A stretch of 32,500 nucleotides of DNA from Tubiluchus corallicola (GCA_030141605.1 JAQGDQ010001317.1:1-32500), one strand, 5' to 3'; positions 1 to 11,914 are shown, counted from the first letter of the stretch. Notes: generated by a model from the letters alone, not told the origin. A program made the numbers and translations.

Positions 1-106
1 GCTGTTCGTTAAATAAGAAAGAAGGAATTGAGTAGTTAAATTTAAGACTGAATTCCAAGAATATTCCTCACAAAAATGAAACATGCAGTGTTTCTGTAAT
101 GCAGCA

Positions 107-1430
107 GAATTTCTCACGAGGAGGCGCATAGCTTCTAGCTGGCGGCAGAATTCCTCGCGAGGAGGCGCATAGCTTCTAGCTGGCGGCAGAATTCTTCGCG
201 AGGAGGCGCATAGCTTCTAGCTGGCGGCAGAATTCCTCACGAGGAGGCGCATAGCTTCTAGCTGGCGGCAGAATTCCTCGCGAGGAGGCGCATAGCTTCT
301 AGCTGGCGGCAGAATTCTTCGCGAGGAGGCGCATAGCTTCTAGCTGGCGGCAGAATTCCTCACGAGGAGGCGCATAGCTTCTAGCTGGCGGCAGAATTCC
401 TCGCGAGGAGGCGCATAGCTTCTAGCTGGCGGCAGAATTCTTCGCGAGGAGGCGCATAGCTTCTAGCTGGCGGCAGAATTCCTCACGAGGAGGCGCATAG
501 CTTCTAGCTGGCGGCAGAATTCCTCGCGAGGAGGCGCATAGCTTCTAGCTGGCGGCAGAATTCTTCGCGAGGAGGCGCATAGCTTCTAGCTGGCGGCAGA
601 ATTCCTCACGAGGAGGCGCATAGCTTCTAGCTGGCGGCAGAATTCCTCGCGAGGAGGCGCATAGCTTCTAGCTGGCGGCAGAATTCTTCGCGAGGAGGCG
701 CATAGCTTCTAGCTGGCGGCAGAATTCCTCACGAGGAGGCGCATAGCTTCTAGCTGGCGGCAGAATTCCTCGCGAGGAGGCGCATAGCTTCTAGCTGGCG
801 GCAGAATTCTTCGCGAGGAGGCGCATAGCTTCTAGCTGGCGGCAGAATTCCTCACGAGGAGGCGCATAGCTTCTAGCTGGCGGCAGAATTCCTCGCGAGG
901 AGGCGCATAGCTTCTAGCTGGCGGCAGAATTCTTCGCGAGGAGGCGCATAGCTTCTAGCTGGCGGCAGAATTCCTCACGAGGAGGCGCATAGCTTCTAGC
1001 TGGCGGCAGAATTCCTCGCGAGGAGGCGCATAGCTTCTAGCTGGCGGCAGAATTCTTCGCGAGGAGGCGCATAGCTTCTAGCTGGCGGCAGAATTCCTCA
1101 CGTGGAGGCGCATAGTTTCTAGCTGGCGGCAGAATTCCTCACGAGGAGGCGCATAGCTTCTAGCTGGCGGCAGAATTCTTCACGAGGAGGCGCATAGCTT
1201 CTAGCTGGCGGCAGAATTTCTCACGAGGAGGCGTATAGCTTCTAGCTGGCGGCAGAATTCTTCACGAGGAGGCGCATAGCTTCTAGCTGGCGGCAGAATT
1301 CCTCGCGAGGAGGCGCATAGCTTCTAGCTGGCGGCAGAATTCCTCACGAGGAGGCGCATAGCTTCTAGCTGGCAGAAGAATTCCTCACGAGGGGGCGCAT
1401 AGCTTCTAGCTGGCGGCAGAATTCCTCGCA
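107..1430. repeat. 41-bp satellite array, 32 units, with 123-bp higher-order repeat
   Basis: Thirty-two consecutive 41-bp units start at 107 and every 41 bp after it, with no insertion or deletion, followed by a partial unit from 1419. Each unit begins with an EcoRI-like GAATTC and contains GAGGAGGCGCATAGCTTCTA and GCTGGCGGCA. From unit 1 to unit 24 a short variable block cycles as CTCAC, CTCGC, TTCGC, so the true period is three units (123 bp, eight copies). From about 1091 the units diverge and the cycle breaks down. The array lies in the putative second intron of gene 2, or downstream of it. Confidence 0.97.
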
Positions 1431-1884
1431 AGGAATTGCAAGAGGAATTTTGCTGCGCATCCTCACTGTGAAATGGGCCTTAATGAGCAAATGGTTTATT
1501 TAATGTTGATTTTGAGCCATATAAAACACAGGTTCACATAGTAACTACTATCACCGACAAAAAATACAACCATTGCAGTATTACAAAAACTAATGAAAAC
1601 AAAAGAAATATAAAATTTATTAAATCTGAAAAGGATGGAAATGGAATGGACAATAAACTCAGTCGTGATCTAAACTTTGGGAGTTTGTACCAGAACGTAG
1701 AGTTATACAAGCACTGTTCTGCTGTTGTGGGTAAAGTACAAGAAAACCCTCCACTTACACGAAGCTTATAAAGTTCGCCTTGAAATTTTGTACCACTTAA
1801 GTATTGCCTCTTTGCATGCGGGCTTACATCGACAGTAACGCTGTACAAAACTTGTACATTTAAATTCCCTCGATGAGAACTTTC

Positions 1885-2340
1885 AGAGTATTCGTAGCGC
1901 ACACATCACTAACTAAGTAAGATTTTAAATTACTGTATCTTGTCAACAAGATTAAAAAACATTTTTGGTTAGTGAGTGGTGCACCCTGGAAATCACTTGG
2001 TTAAAACATTTTAAATAAGTAACAATTTATTTTCTAGTCACATGAGTCTTTCCAGCAGGTAAGCGAAATGTTAAGTAATGTAACTTTGCATGGAAAGTTT
2101 TTGGGACATAGTTTAACATTTCCTTTTCTTCCCCTGATGTACGTTGTGCGTATATGACGTAACGTAATGGCGCGTTCAGAATTGTATTGTGAGAGATTTA
2201 AAATGAAAGTAAATAAGAAATCCTTTTAACGTGAGTACAATATATGCGTAAAATTGCTATAAAGTAGTATAATTTTTAAGGCGATTTTTGTGAGACCCTA
2301 TTAAGTACCCTTGTCTTGTCCTTTAAATAGGTGTATTTAG
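1885..2340 (-). repeat. Dispersed repeat R1, copy 1 (uninterrupted)
   Basis: This stretch is a diverged reverse-complement copy of 24655-25545. Shared words include GACAAGATACAGTAATTT, CATATACGCACAACGTA and TTTAAAGGACAAG at one end. It lacks the 459-bp MITE present in the other copy, so it shows the empty site. The TTAAAGG-type end resembles the other TTAA-flanked elements in the window. Confidence 0.75.
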
Positions 2341-2774
2341 ACGCTGTGGGATAGAAAAATTCCCGACGGCAATTCCTGCATTTTAACCCGGAGTGCCCTA
2401 CAGATTAAGTTCCTGGTTCAGGCTGGCAAGTTGGACGTTTCTACAAGTTATTTGTCCCCTTGTGCTTGTTTATCGCACTAGCCGCAAGCTATTATGGTTC
2501 AATCACTTGTCTTACGGCACATGCGCAGTTTAACTTATTTAGACTTTAAAATAAGCTATAAAGCAAAGACCCATGTCATCACTGACATGTTTCAATAAAT
2601 CATCACTTGCCGAGTTTATTCAACTTTGTTGAAGTCACTTTTAAAACAGTCAGGTACCTATTTGGAAAAGAGACATGCAAAATGAGATTGCAAGAGTGCA
2701 ATGAAATCGTTCGAAATGGCACGAAATTCGAGTGAAGGAAGAAAATGGGACGCATAGAAAAAGAAAGGAAGCGA

Positions 2775-2935
2775 TGTAAACGAGACCGAAACGAAACGAA
2801 ACAAAGCGTAAATAAAATAGAATAAACGAAGCGACACTAAAACAAAAGGAAACAAAACGAAAAAAGGAAAGAAGCGAAACGAAACGAAATGAAATAAAAA
2901 TAAAACGAACCGAATCAGAACAAAAACAAAGAAAA
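2775..2935. repeat. Degenerate (GAAAC)n pentanucleotide tract
   Basis: A purine-rich stretch of imperfect GAAAC, GAAAT and AAAAC pentamers. No coding signal; low-complexity intron DNA. Confidence 0.8.
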
Positions 2936-3761
2936 GTAACGTCTCATTTTAGTATTCTGTATTGGCGACTAGACAAGACGATCAGAGCAACTAGAAACAG
3001 GTGGTAGAATCTCGGCTAAAATGTACTACGTACATATCGGAACGACAAATGCTAGGAAAGTAATGCCAGGGTCCAGGCGCAACTGGTAAAGGGTGCATTT
3101 TACCAAAAAGGTGCCGGATGCATGCAAGTTTTTGGTCTTACAAATAACATGATTGGATGCTTTAATTGGTGTTATTATTTATTTATTTATTTTAGTTTAT
3201 TCTAGATTCAAATCAATACATAAAATACTATATAAAAACAAGATTAATAAGTTATGCAGATTATAGAACTTTATATACAAGATAAAAACTGTACACGATT
3301 AACACACACTTTAGTTTAAATAATAAATGGAGATGTCAGTAATGAGTTCAGTTTTGGAAATACAATGACTTGTATCGAATATCTGTATCAATTATGCTAG
3401 ATGAAATCATATTACTGCTACTTAATATTTTACTTCTTAGGCTAAAATGCAGCTACGCAGTAAGACCTTAAAGTGAGCAGTACGATTGTTTGCACAAATT
3501 ACACACGCATGCGTACCGTGTTCATAATTAAAAAACTTTCGGAGGGCAATATTGTACCAAATACGAGGTTTTACTAGACAGCCGCGTTTATACAACAGCT
3601 AGAAATTACTGCAAAAAAACTAGAACAATAAGATGTAAACAAAAATGTGTTAACATTACGCGAGCAATAATCAAATCACAATCGTTGCTAATCCGATTAC
3701 CTACAGCCAAAAAGCAAAGCAAATTAAAGTACTCGAACTGAAGGATTATAGATGCGTTTAC
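2936..3761. other. Gene 2 intron 2, unremarkable part
   Basis: AT-rich sequence between the pentamer tract and the DOMON exon of gene 2. I found no exon with matching phase, no tRNA and no clear repeat beyond a short TTTA-rich stretch near 3170-3200. Confidence 0.5.
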
Positions 3762-5611
3762 CATTAATTCATCCTTCGAAAACCCGATTCCTAACCATTG
3801 GCCAATTTGTCCAGAGAGACTAAAAGTGACCGTTTGGTCGTCACTATTGTAGTTCCAACTAGCCGAATACACGCATCTCGAGCCAACACAGTTCTCTGGG
3901 TACGACCAGAAGCCGTTCACCCATCCAGGGTTGTTTCCCTGCTCTAAAAAAGAGACGATTAAACATTTTCTCCTGTAAGACAGTTGATAGTGTTATTGTG
4001 TTGCCTTATTAAGAAACTAAATCTTTCTCAGAATGACAAGCCCGCTGGCGAAGGCTTTAGCCGAAACTTCGTTGTCGGAAACTGCAGTCACGATTTTCGT
4101 TTACGATTTAAATAACATCCGGTTCACGAAAGTGTGAAAATTGTGGTTTTTGGTATTAATGTTCTAACTGAAATTCATCGTTGTTGAGATAAATCGCATC
4201 TTAAGTTGAAATTAACGATAATTCTAGCGACCGAGTATGTAAAAATAGGCCGCAAATTATGATGATATTATAACAAAATATATAACAAATTATATAATTA
4301 AGTTACGTACACATAACGTTTGTTGAAGTGAATAATGAATAATACAGAGCTAAAGTCCATATAACAATCTACAGCGTGATTCAAAGAGAAATGTGAGCTT
4401 TTTCAAGTACAATGGCACATTATTACAAAGTTTTTAAAGCTCTCTAAAAACATTTGTGCATTTATCTAGGACGACGTTTTCTGAAAACCCAGTACGATTA
4501 TTCCAGATGTTAACTCTACCGTGCAGCCAGCGACTAAGCTGCAGAAATTTCTGCCATTATGCATAAATCATCTCACTATGACATTGAATAATATTAGGTT
4601 TAAATAAATTTCCTATAAAAAACTGAAAATGTGCAGGTTACATTAGATGTAGCAAAGTACTAATAAAAGCCACGAAATGAATGTCATTCGCAGAACAAAA
4701 ACCAGATGATTTTATAAAGCTGTAATGGAACTGCAGCATTAATATAACCTTAGCGGCCGCTATATTGCTGTAAACATTTTTTAGCCAAGAACATAACTTA
4801 CGAATTGCGCCCATGTTATGTTTGCATTGTATGATGTATACTATAATCATACTGAGTTACAATGTACGTTATATTATGTTACATTAACCACGCTTTAAAT
4901 AATAAAACGTTGTTCTGTGCTGTGCTATATATCATGCCGTGTTGCTCAGTGCGTGTAATGCTGTGTTGTGTGGTGCTTGTCATGTAATTTGAAGCTGAAT
5001 AAAATTTCGTTACTTATATGTATGATATAAGAATTGCACAACTTAAACTGAGCTATGCATTGCTATGTTGAGTTATCTTACACTACACTAGGCAGCTACG
5101 CTATGTTACGTAATAGAAGCTCTACGGTAATAGGTTGCGTTATCTTACACTATTCTAGATTATACTCGTGCTACGTTTTGTTACGTAGTAGAAGTTCTAC
5201 GGTAATAGGTTGCGTTATCTTACACTAGACTAGATTGTACTTATGCTACGATTTGTTACGTAATAGAAGCTCTACGGTAATAGGTTGCGTTATCTTACAC
5301 TACAGTATGCTGTACCTACGCTACGTTTTGCTACGTAATAGAAGATCTATGCATATAGAATGTCTCAAAAACCACTGGAAAAATAAATGGTTGGTGTATT
5401 TCTGCTTTTGTTCATTCTTAGCCAGTTCGCTAGCAGAATTGATGTACTGAAGTTAATTTGCGACTTACACAAATAAAGCAAATTTAACTGGTTTACGAAT
5501 AGAATAAAATTTACTTATTATTTTTCCCTTGAAAAAATGTAAAGCATACTTACGGGCAACGACCCGAGTTGAAGCAACCAGTGCTAATAATAAAAACACT
5601 AATCCGGCCAT
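3762..5611 (-). CDS. Gene 2: secreted DOMON protein, first two exons, 3' partial
   Basis: Exon 1, 5554-5611 (58 nt, ATG to phase 1, donor GCCC|GTAAGT) encodes MAGLVFLLLALVASTRVVA, a textbook signal peptide with likely cleavage near VVA. Exon 2, 3762-3943 (182 nt, phase 1 to 0, acceptor TTTTTTAG, donor ATG|GTAAAC) encodes QGNNPGWVNGFWSYPENCV, the CVGSRC Cys pair, VTFSLSGQIGQWLGIGFS and the final KDELM. It is a DOMON A exon with the same phases and the same terminal Met as those of gene 1, closest to unit 4 (W.xPE.CV...C). Exon B and the rest must lie left of the window: no TDI.GWI-type exon is visible in 1-3761, which would all be intron 2. KDELM here is internal and is not an ER retention signal. 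The gene is a tandem paralogue of gene 1, in the same orientation. Confidence 0.83.
3944..5040. other. Gene 2 intron 1, AT-rich
   Basis: Intronic DNA between the signal-peptide exon and the DOMON exon. It includes degenerate runs of GTTA and TGTG words at 4855-4985 resembling an eroded minisatellite. No coding signal was seen; the short minus-strand ORF at 4638-4850 has no recognisable motif. Confidence 0.5.
5072..5350. repeat. About four tandem copies of a 75-bp unit
   Basis: GTTATCTTACAC recurs at 5072, 5139, 5214 and 5289, each time followed by a CTACG...TTACGTA and a TAGAAGCTCTACGGTAATAG segment. The spacings are 67, 75 and 75 bp. It is a minisatellite inside gene 2 intron 1, and the plus-strand ORF over it is a by-product. 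Confidence 0.9.
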
Positions 5612-5703
5612 TATTAACACCTGGCTAGCAGTACCTTCTCACTGCTGGACTGCTCTAACAACTGACTTTCCTTGGCAACATAGGTTATTACCACAATGAC
5701 ACG

Positions 5704-5712
5704 GTATTTTAA
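5704..5712 (-). promoter_or_regulatory. Possible TATA-like element of gene 2
   Basis: On the minus strand a TTAAAATA stretch lies roughly 95 nt upstream of the gene 2 ATG, a plausible distance for a TATA-like box with a short 5' UTR. No initiator or other element can be assigned, and the AT-rich background makes this weak. Confidence 0.15.
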
Positions 5713-6077
5713 TTTAGGGACGTATTCAAGCATAGCTAGAACGTTCGCAGACGAGTAGAATAGACAATGCTATATACGATATACCATTACAGAAACTTCT
5801 CGTGGTCTGTACAACATACACATTTATATAACTATTGACTGATTGTAATTCTGTCTGGGTTATATGCTAATTTTGCATGGAGAACGTCTTAATTTATGAC
5901 ACTCACTGGCACTTACTCTTTTCTTAGAACACTTTTCACTATATTTTTTATTTTATCTCATTTTTTTGAAATTGTTTCTTATATCTAACGTAAGGTTGTA
6001 ACTTTCATTACACCGACTAGGTATTTTAAAAAAACGAAAAATCTAGCGAATGGTTCGGCACTGTCTTGGTGGAAACT

Positions 6078-6668
6078 GTTAAAAAGAAAGCAGGATGATT
6101 TTTCATATACTACACCATTTTGACGTACGGTAAAAGTATATAATTTAACACAATTGATACTACAAAAGTATTTCTGATATTTATATCATAGATTAAAGTC
6201 TTAGTTAATGGCGGGCGAGCCCAACTATTAATGACAACACAAATGAAATTAATGAATGAAATGCCATCACAACTGGAAGAATATTCCACTAGCGTGCTCC
6301 AAAGAGAAAACTGAAGTAGGGCCTACAATGCTACTGTAAGAGATACAGCGCGTTATATTAAAACTTGGCAAGTTTTAAGATAAAAATTCAAATTTCAAAT
6401 TTACCACTGTGCTCACGCATGAGCTCTCGAACGCGTGCACCACGCCACAAACGAACACATCTGAAATGAAACGTACAGAACATGTTTTTTGTGCAACGCG
6501 TTTCCGAAATGAAGGCGCTAGTGCCCATCTAACTAGCGAATGGCAAAATGCATGTAACTGCGAAGAACTAGTGGCTCGAACACGAAATTTGCTTTGTGTG
6601 GTAATAACTCTTTCACGCAAGTCGTTCTTGAAAAAATGATATATTTCCTTTCAATATTTTAAAGAGAT
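6078..6668 (+). mobile_element. Dispersed repeat R2, copy 1 (MITE-like)
   Basis: About 590 bp that match the reverse complement of 26702-27215 over most of their length: AGGATGATTTTTCATATACT at one end, GGCGCTAGTGCCCAT and CTAACTAGCGAATGGC inside, and CAATATTTTAAAGAG at the other end. A third, partial copy is at 32320-32445. The consensus end TTAAAGGAAGACAGGATG suggests a TTAA-type element. The two overlapping ORFs here are not conserved protein. Confidence 0.75.
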
Positions 6669-6689
6669 GATTATTTTGACCAACAGTTT

Positions 6690-7160
6690 AAGGTTTGGCC
6701 TGGTTTTGCTTTAATACGCCAGAGAAATTCTTCTTTGTTCAAGTTCTCATTTCATCTATTGTAGATCTTGAGGTATTAACATTTATTAGAGTATTCCACC
6801 CACTCCTGTCTGCAGCTAACAGCGCTAGTTTCTCTGCTCCTAAAGATAGACTTGATTGAAATTGTTGAACATTTTTATTTATCTTAGCTATACAAGTTGT
6901 CTTTTGCAAGGCTTCAAGGCCTCCTTTAAGACGATTCTTACTGGTACTTCATTTGGTAATCGTAGAAGATGTCCTAATCTTCGGATTTTCACTTTTGAAT
7001 TCCAAGACATTTCTTTCGTTCTGATGTATAAATCTTCATTTTCGATTATACTTGGCCATCTTTTCTTTAAAACCTTCTTAAGAAGACGTCTATGAAATGT
7101 GTCAATCTGCTTTTCTTGAGTAATCGTTAAACGCCATGTTTCTCTGTTGTACATAAATAT
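6690..7160 (-). pseudogene. LINE (non-LTR retrotransposon) 3' fragment, copy 1
   Basis: On the minus strand, 6888-7154 reads YNRETWRLTITQEKQIDTFH, RRLLKKVLKKRWP, LYIRTKEMSW and KIRRLGHLLRLP. This is the well-known conserved segment downstream of the reverse transcriptase in non-LTR elements annotated as endonuclease-reverse transcriptase (Y..E.W.lt, FHRRlLrrilgirWp, rlGHllRlp). After a frame change, LALLAADRSGW...L continues to a stop near 6730. The 5' part of the element and the catalytic domain are absent, so the copy is dead. A related fragment at 20638-21590 is interrupted. Confidence 0.82.
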
Positions 7161-7737
7161 GCTGGTAACATAAGCATTAAAAAATCCAAATCTTCTGTTA
7201 AGACTTAATTTCTTGCTAATTTAGATCAATTCTTGCATTATCTCCACTGAAACCATAATGTACTATATTTTATATACGAAACTGTGTATAACGCTCTTTA
7301 GTTTTTCCTCTCTGACGGCTTTACTGTACTTTTATTTCTATTTTATTTCTTACGATACCGGGTGGCTACAAACGCAGACAAAATGTGCCATAGTTTAAAT
7401 TACAATAATCATAGAAGCGAGTGCCCCACAACTGTAAAATTTCAAAGCATAGTATTACAATGCAATAATGATTAGCATTTATATAGTCATATAAAGTCTA
7501 AGCGTTTATATAGTTTTAGTGGTATTTAAGAAATGACCTAAACGCTTCTGCATTTTAAAACTAAATGTCGGAACAATACCAGCTAACCATAACTAAAAAA
7601 CAGCCACGTTTGTGATAAATGAAAACGTATTACATGGAGCAAAATAAAAAAAGAGTCGACCAGATTACAGCATGATCTTCATCAGAGAAAGTAAGTACTG
7701 TGATCAAAATTTTTGCCAAGAAAAAAAGGAATTTAAT
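7160..7737. other. Intergenic AT-rich DNA
   Basis: Between the LINE fragment and the next MITE. No exon or repeat was identified. Confidence 0.4.
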
Positions 7738-8343
7738 CCAGGGCGTAGCTAGGTTCTAAAGTTAGGGAAGGGAGCAAACACATAAAAACAAACGCCGTAG
7801 CACACACTAAACAATTTTTAACGCATTGCTTATACATTTTAATTTTGTGTTTAAAGGAACCTTTAAAGGAAGTGCATAATTGTTATTTTGTATTTAAGAC
7901 AATAAAACGTTTCACAGTAAACTCATAAATCTCAACGATTCGTGACATAACACCCTCATGACTAAACGTAAACAACCAGAAACTTGCATTTGCAATATAT
8001 GATTGACAGTGGGCCTGCTGCTTGACAATCCTGTGAACAAGAATATGTTATAATAATTAGATTTGGGACGATTTCATCTATGGCTTAATCAGTCAACCTT
8101 GACAAATGAGCTGCGTCAATGCATGGTCGTTTCAAAAACATGAGAGGCAGGTTGATCAAATTGAATAATGACTCCAGAAAATTCTTGCAAAGCCATGCAA
8201 TAAAAAAATAAAAAAAAAGATTTCACTTTTATGGCAGAAGTGAGCTAAAGAATTAAAAAAAATTGTTGAAATGGTGCTAATTTTGAAAAATATGCTCGGG
8301 GGAGCGGTTTATTCACTTTGGTCCCCTATTAGCTACGCCACTG
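7738..8343. mobile_element. MITE-like element M1 with GGCGTAGCTA termini
   Basis: The left end CCAGGGCGTAGCTAGG and the right end, read on the other strand, CAGTGGCGTAGCTAATAGGG are imperfect terminal inverted repeats enclosing about 606 bp of noncoding DNA. One end of the same family recurs at 32111-32185 (CAGTGGCGTAACTAATGGGG). No transposase remains; the superfamily is unknown. Confidence 0.7.
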
Positions 8344-9253
8344 ACTTGATCATCTGGATTACAGTATCCGATGTTCCATTAAAGAGAAAGTGTACAATGG
8401 CCGCACAAAGCTGTTTGATACAGAGAAACTAAAGGCAAACGTTGTTGAGCGTAAATTACCTTTAAAGAAGTAAGAAACTGTCAACTGCTGGAAAGAACGC
8501 CTACATCTAGTTTAGCAGTTAAAATGGTGGATGCATGAACTTCATGGAACACTCAGCATTCCCTGTAAATTTTAACAATAGTGACACATAATGTTTCCTC
8601 AAGTATTTCTTTGACTTGTTGTTTTAAAACTCCCGTATCTTTAAAAAAATCTAAGGGAATGGCCCTAAACCTTAGTGTGTTTATACATAAACGCTTCTAA
8701 TACAAGTGTGGTAATTTTCAGGCTATTATTTACAACGACATTTTTCATAAACTCAGATCAGGTCATCCATCCAGTGGCATTCTCTTCAAATTGTTGCAGA
8801 ACTACATAAAGTCCACTAAACGTTTTGTTAACTGATTGTGCGTATAATTGTATTTTAAGTTATTATGTAGAATGTCCCTCAATCAAGTACTCATTAATAA
8901 ACGACTCATGCTAGAAACAACTGTATTGCTGTAATAACTGTAATACTACACTAATTGTATTAATTTCACATGCATTGGATTTCTGAATTAAGTAGCAACC
9001 TTGTGCATGACAATGCACGACTTAGTCTTTGCATGGGCTTATAGGCTTATGTACATCGAGAATCGTCTCTGTTATCGCATCTATTGTATGGGTTTTGTAA
9101 ATTTGTGTATTTGTAGGGACGTGTTCCTGTATGCGTTGTTTATTTAAGTTTCTATTTGTTAATGGTACTTGTGTTTATGTTACGTTTTCGAACTAAAACG
9201 TTTATTTGTATATTCTATCATAAGAAAATATAATATAATATATTATAATTCTC
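8344..9253. other. Intergenic AT-rich DNA
   Basis: No gene or confident repeat was seen. This would be the sequence downstream of the second DM13 end. Confidence 0.4.
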
Positions 9254-9259
9254 TTTATT
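9254..9259 (-). terminator. Candidate polyadenylation signal after the second DM13 end
   Basis: An AATAAA on the minus strand lies about 190 nt downstream of the TAG at 9445, with another at 9201-9206. This suggests the 9445-9589 exon is a real terminal exon, though chance AATAAA is common in AT-rich DNA. Confidence 0.3.
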
Positions 9260-9444
9260 GTATCGTCAAATTCGTCATGATGTATCAGCATGTACAATAT
9301 AATGACAAAAAACGAGTGACGCCACTTTAAGTTCATAATTTTACAAAAAAATATCTGCTGAAGAGACACTTAAAGTCCTCATGTTTACTAATAGGTTTCC
9401 TATAACGTTACTACAAGTAGTTATAGTATGACGTGACAAGTGTT

Positions 9445-11442
9445 CTATTGAATTCGTATCCACGCAAGAGGTTTTGGGTTGCATTCTCTAAAAGTGTATA
9501 TGGCAAAGTAGTCCACATCAAACCATGTGTGGTTGCTTAGTGTCAGCACTACAGTTTCACCGTTGTAGTTATGAATGCCTTCTGGATTGCTACAAAACAA
9601 TATGCTTTCCTTAGCTAATATCACACAAGTACACCACAATGCACACACTCAACAATCATTAGTGACAATCAGTAATTAAAAACAAACGACAATTCACAAT
9701 GTAAGTATTGTAATAACACTTTACACCGCTCAAGTAATTGATGATGATCGCGAAAAGGTCAAAAGTTAAGTGTACCAGACAACGCACTTGTTTACTCTTG
9801 ATAACGCCTCGCAGTCCATTGTAATAGTAATCGTTTTAACGTCTTTTAACAGCTAGCTAGAACCTTACCTAGTTCATTTTTTCTTGTTCCCAAGCAAGAT
9901 CCTGCTAGTAAATCATTCTACGCCCAGACTAATGCATAATTAAGTATAATGCATAAGTAGAATGCACAATAAATAACTGAAAACTGAAGTTACTGAACTG
10001 ATGCGGCAGATGGCTTTGCTTTACCAACATATCACGTGACGGCTGTAGTTAAAGACGAGTTGCTGTGGTACACTTAACATTTGACTTATAGCAACTGCGC
10101 GTGCGCACAACGAAACTGTGAAAAGGCTTGTTATTACTGACAATCAGTAATCAACAACTTAAATGTAAATATTGTAATTGAGTAATGCCAATAAGTAAAT
10201 TTGACATAAGCCTTTAGGAACAGAATGCCTGTAGAACAAAAATTGGACAAGCCATTATCACTAAAATGATACACATGTATGTGCATGTACAATAAAATTG
10301 CATTGACGAAGCAAATGAAAGTGTTCAAACTGAAACTGTCGCAAGTAAGATACCAAAAGATTTGTGACAGAGTTAATTGACTGTGAAACAGTGCACTAAA
10401 TAATGTGTTCATGAACTAACACGTGTATTGGCAGAACTCAGTTTCGTCTCGTAGGTTTTGGAAAGAGACGGCGGCCTAAAATTAGTGGCAGTCCTGCTGA
10501 GATTATACAAATATAAATGTAAGAAATTAAAATTTTGTTTATTTATTTTAATGCCTAATCTTATAGATTAAGTATGCCCTGGCACTCTAGCGAGTTACTC
10601 TTCTTTCGAAATATGGTACTAACATTGTTATAGCGCACCTTAAAACTTGTGGATGCAAAAGCCAAGTTACAACAAGTTGTAAAGTAAATTCGTGCATGAA
10701 AACTATAAAAATTTGTACACATGTTTATAAAATTTTCTATGATTTTCTCTTTTCTTTGCAGTTTTTGCCGTTGATGCAAAAAGTACTACGGTTGAAATCA
10801 CATCACGGTGAAAAGAGTAATTTTAAAGGGTTAAGAAGCTTTGCACAACGTAACCCAGTTTTTCACGGCCATTGCAGCGGTGATACTGAAAGAAAATCAG
10901 CTAAAAAAACATGTCCTGATTTCAACTGTTTGTTCTATGATTAAACAAAACATGCCTGTTATTGTGTTAGATAAGAAAAATTTGAATCAGAAGCGAAAAA
11001 AGATGGCCAACTTAAAAAAAGAAATTACCAGCACTGATATGCAAAAGCTTGTCAAAGTAATGGCAAACAGTCCAAATAATTTTGATATAATTGTTTTTTT
11101 GTATGTGTAATATTCCTTTGGGTTTGTCCTTTCTCTCCATAGAAGAAGAAGTTTAGTCTAAAAAAAACAAAAGAAGCCTTGGACTCCCACCATGGCCACT
11201 CATTATGTACGCTACATGTTCATTCTAAATTACCTATAAAACCTTAAAATGAGCGATAATCCAAATAAAGCTACATTTTCACTTTTAACTCTAAGAAAAC
11301 GCTCTCTTGTCACTCAAATTATGATTTTGATACAAATGAGCACTTGATACTCACACTTCGCCATCTTCATCTTGCAGAGCAGTTAAAACATTAGCTGTGT
11401 TTGGCACCTCCCCTTGTGACAGCCCAGCCACGAAGTATGTAA
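9445..11442 (-). CDS. Second-half DM13 exons (alternative 3' end of gene 1 or orphan paralogue)
   Basis: Two exons. 11355-11442 (88 nt, phase 1 to 2, borders TTTTACAG and GTGAGT) encodes TYFVAGLSQGEVPNTANVL and LQDEDGEV. 9445-9589 (145 nt, acceptor TTTTGTAG) encodes NPEGIHNYNGETVVLTLSNH, WFDVDYFAIYTFREC and a short tail ending in TAG. Joined, they match the second half of DM13 (yF.vG...G..v, Y.gE.vvLtL, ..DvdyfaIy). No matching first-half exon was found between 11443 and 13388. The entry phase equals that of gene 1 exon 14107-14227, so splicing from the donor at 14846 would make a complete DM13 with a different C-terminus. It may instead be the remains of a duplicated gene. AATAAA follows at 9254-9259. 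Confidence 0.68.
9709..10137. mobile_element. MITE family M2, copy 1 (degraded left end)
   Basis: Collinear with 17464-17950: TGATGATGATCG, CAGACAACGCA, AACAGCTAGCTAGAACCTTA, GATGCGGCAGA and CAACTGCGCGTGCGC appear in the same order. The right end TGAAAAGGCTTGTTATTAC matches the M2 inverted repeat; the left end is degraded (TAATAACACTTTACAC). A TGACAATCAGTAAT word occurs on both sides (9663 and 10139). It lies in the intron between the two extra DM13 exons. Confidence 0.8.
10440..10800 (+). repeat. Dispersed repeat R3, copy 1
   Basis: A direct, diverged copy of 12225-12590. Shared blocks include AGACGGCGGC, GTTATAGCGCACCTTAAAA, AAAACTATAAAAATTTGT and TTGCCGTTGATGC. The short ORFs over it on both strands do not persist in the second copy. 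Confidence 0.75.
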
Positions 11443-11914
11443 CTGTAAAACATAATTCGTCTTCAGATTTTTGTGACTGTATTCTTAAGTGTATATACGA
11501 ATAAGTCTTATTAAATGTATTAAAAAATCACGTAAAGAGCTAACGTGGGTTTTGCTTGCACGTAATATTAATTATGTGCCTGTTTTGCACAGTTTGAAAA
11601 TTTAACTGCAGATCTGGAAAAACGACCTTTGACCTTCCCACAGTATTCTGAAAAGATTCTACCCATAGTCTACTTGTAAACTTTCAGTCGTGTGTCTTGA
11701 ATGTTTCTGACGATAAGCAACATTAGAAAGATATCTCTGACATGTTACTTGTCAGTCATTTTGTCACTACAATGAAAGATCATACCTAGGTTATCTGTAC
11801 AATGTAGCCGTCTGGTCTTCAGAAACTGTGTGACAACGAATGAATGAAGTTTGAGCCAATTAGTTTTTTTATATTTTGTTACGTCAAGATCGTCGCATAG
11901 TTCAAGCCAAGCGT

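Noticed and set aside
107-1430. CRISPR-like array
   Set aside because: The units are contiguous 41-bp copies without unique spacers, in a eukaryotic context. It is a satellite.
6375-6639. Overlapping ORFs on both strands
   Set aside because: They lie in repeat R2. The copy at 26702-27215 has indels that break both frames.
10841-11110. Plus-strand 89-residue Lys-rich ORF
   Set aside because: It begins in repeat R3, whose second copy does not keep the frame. No recognisable domain.
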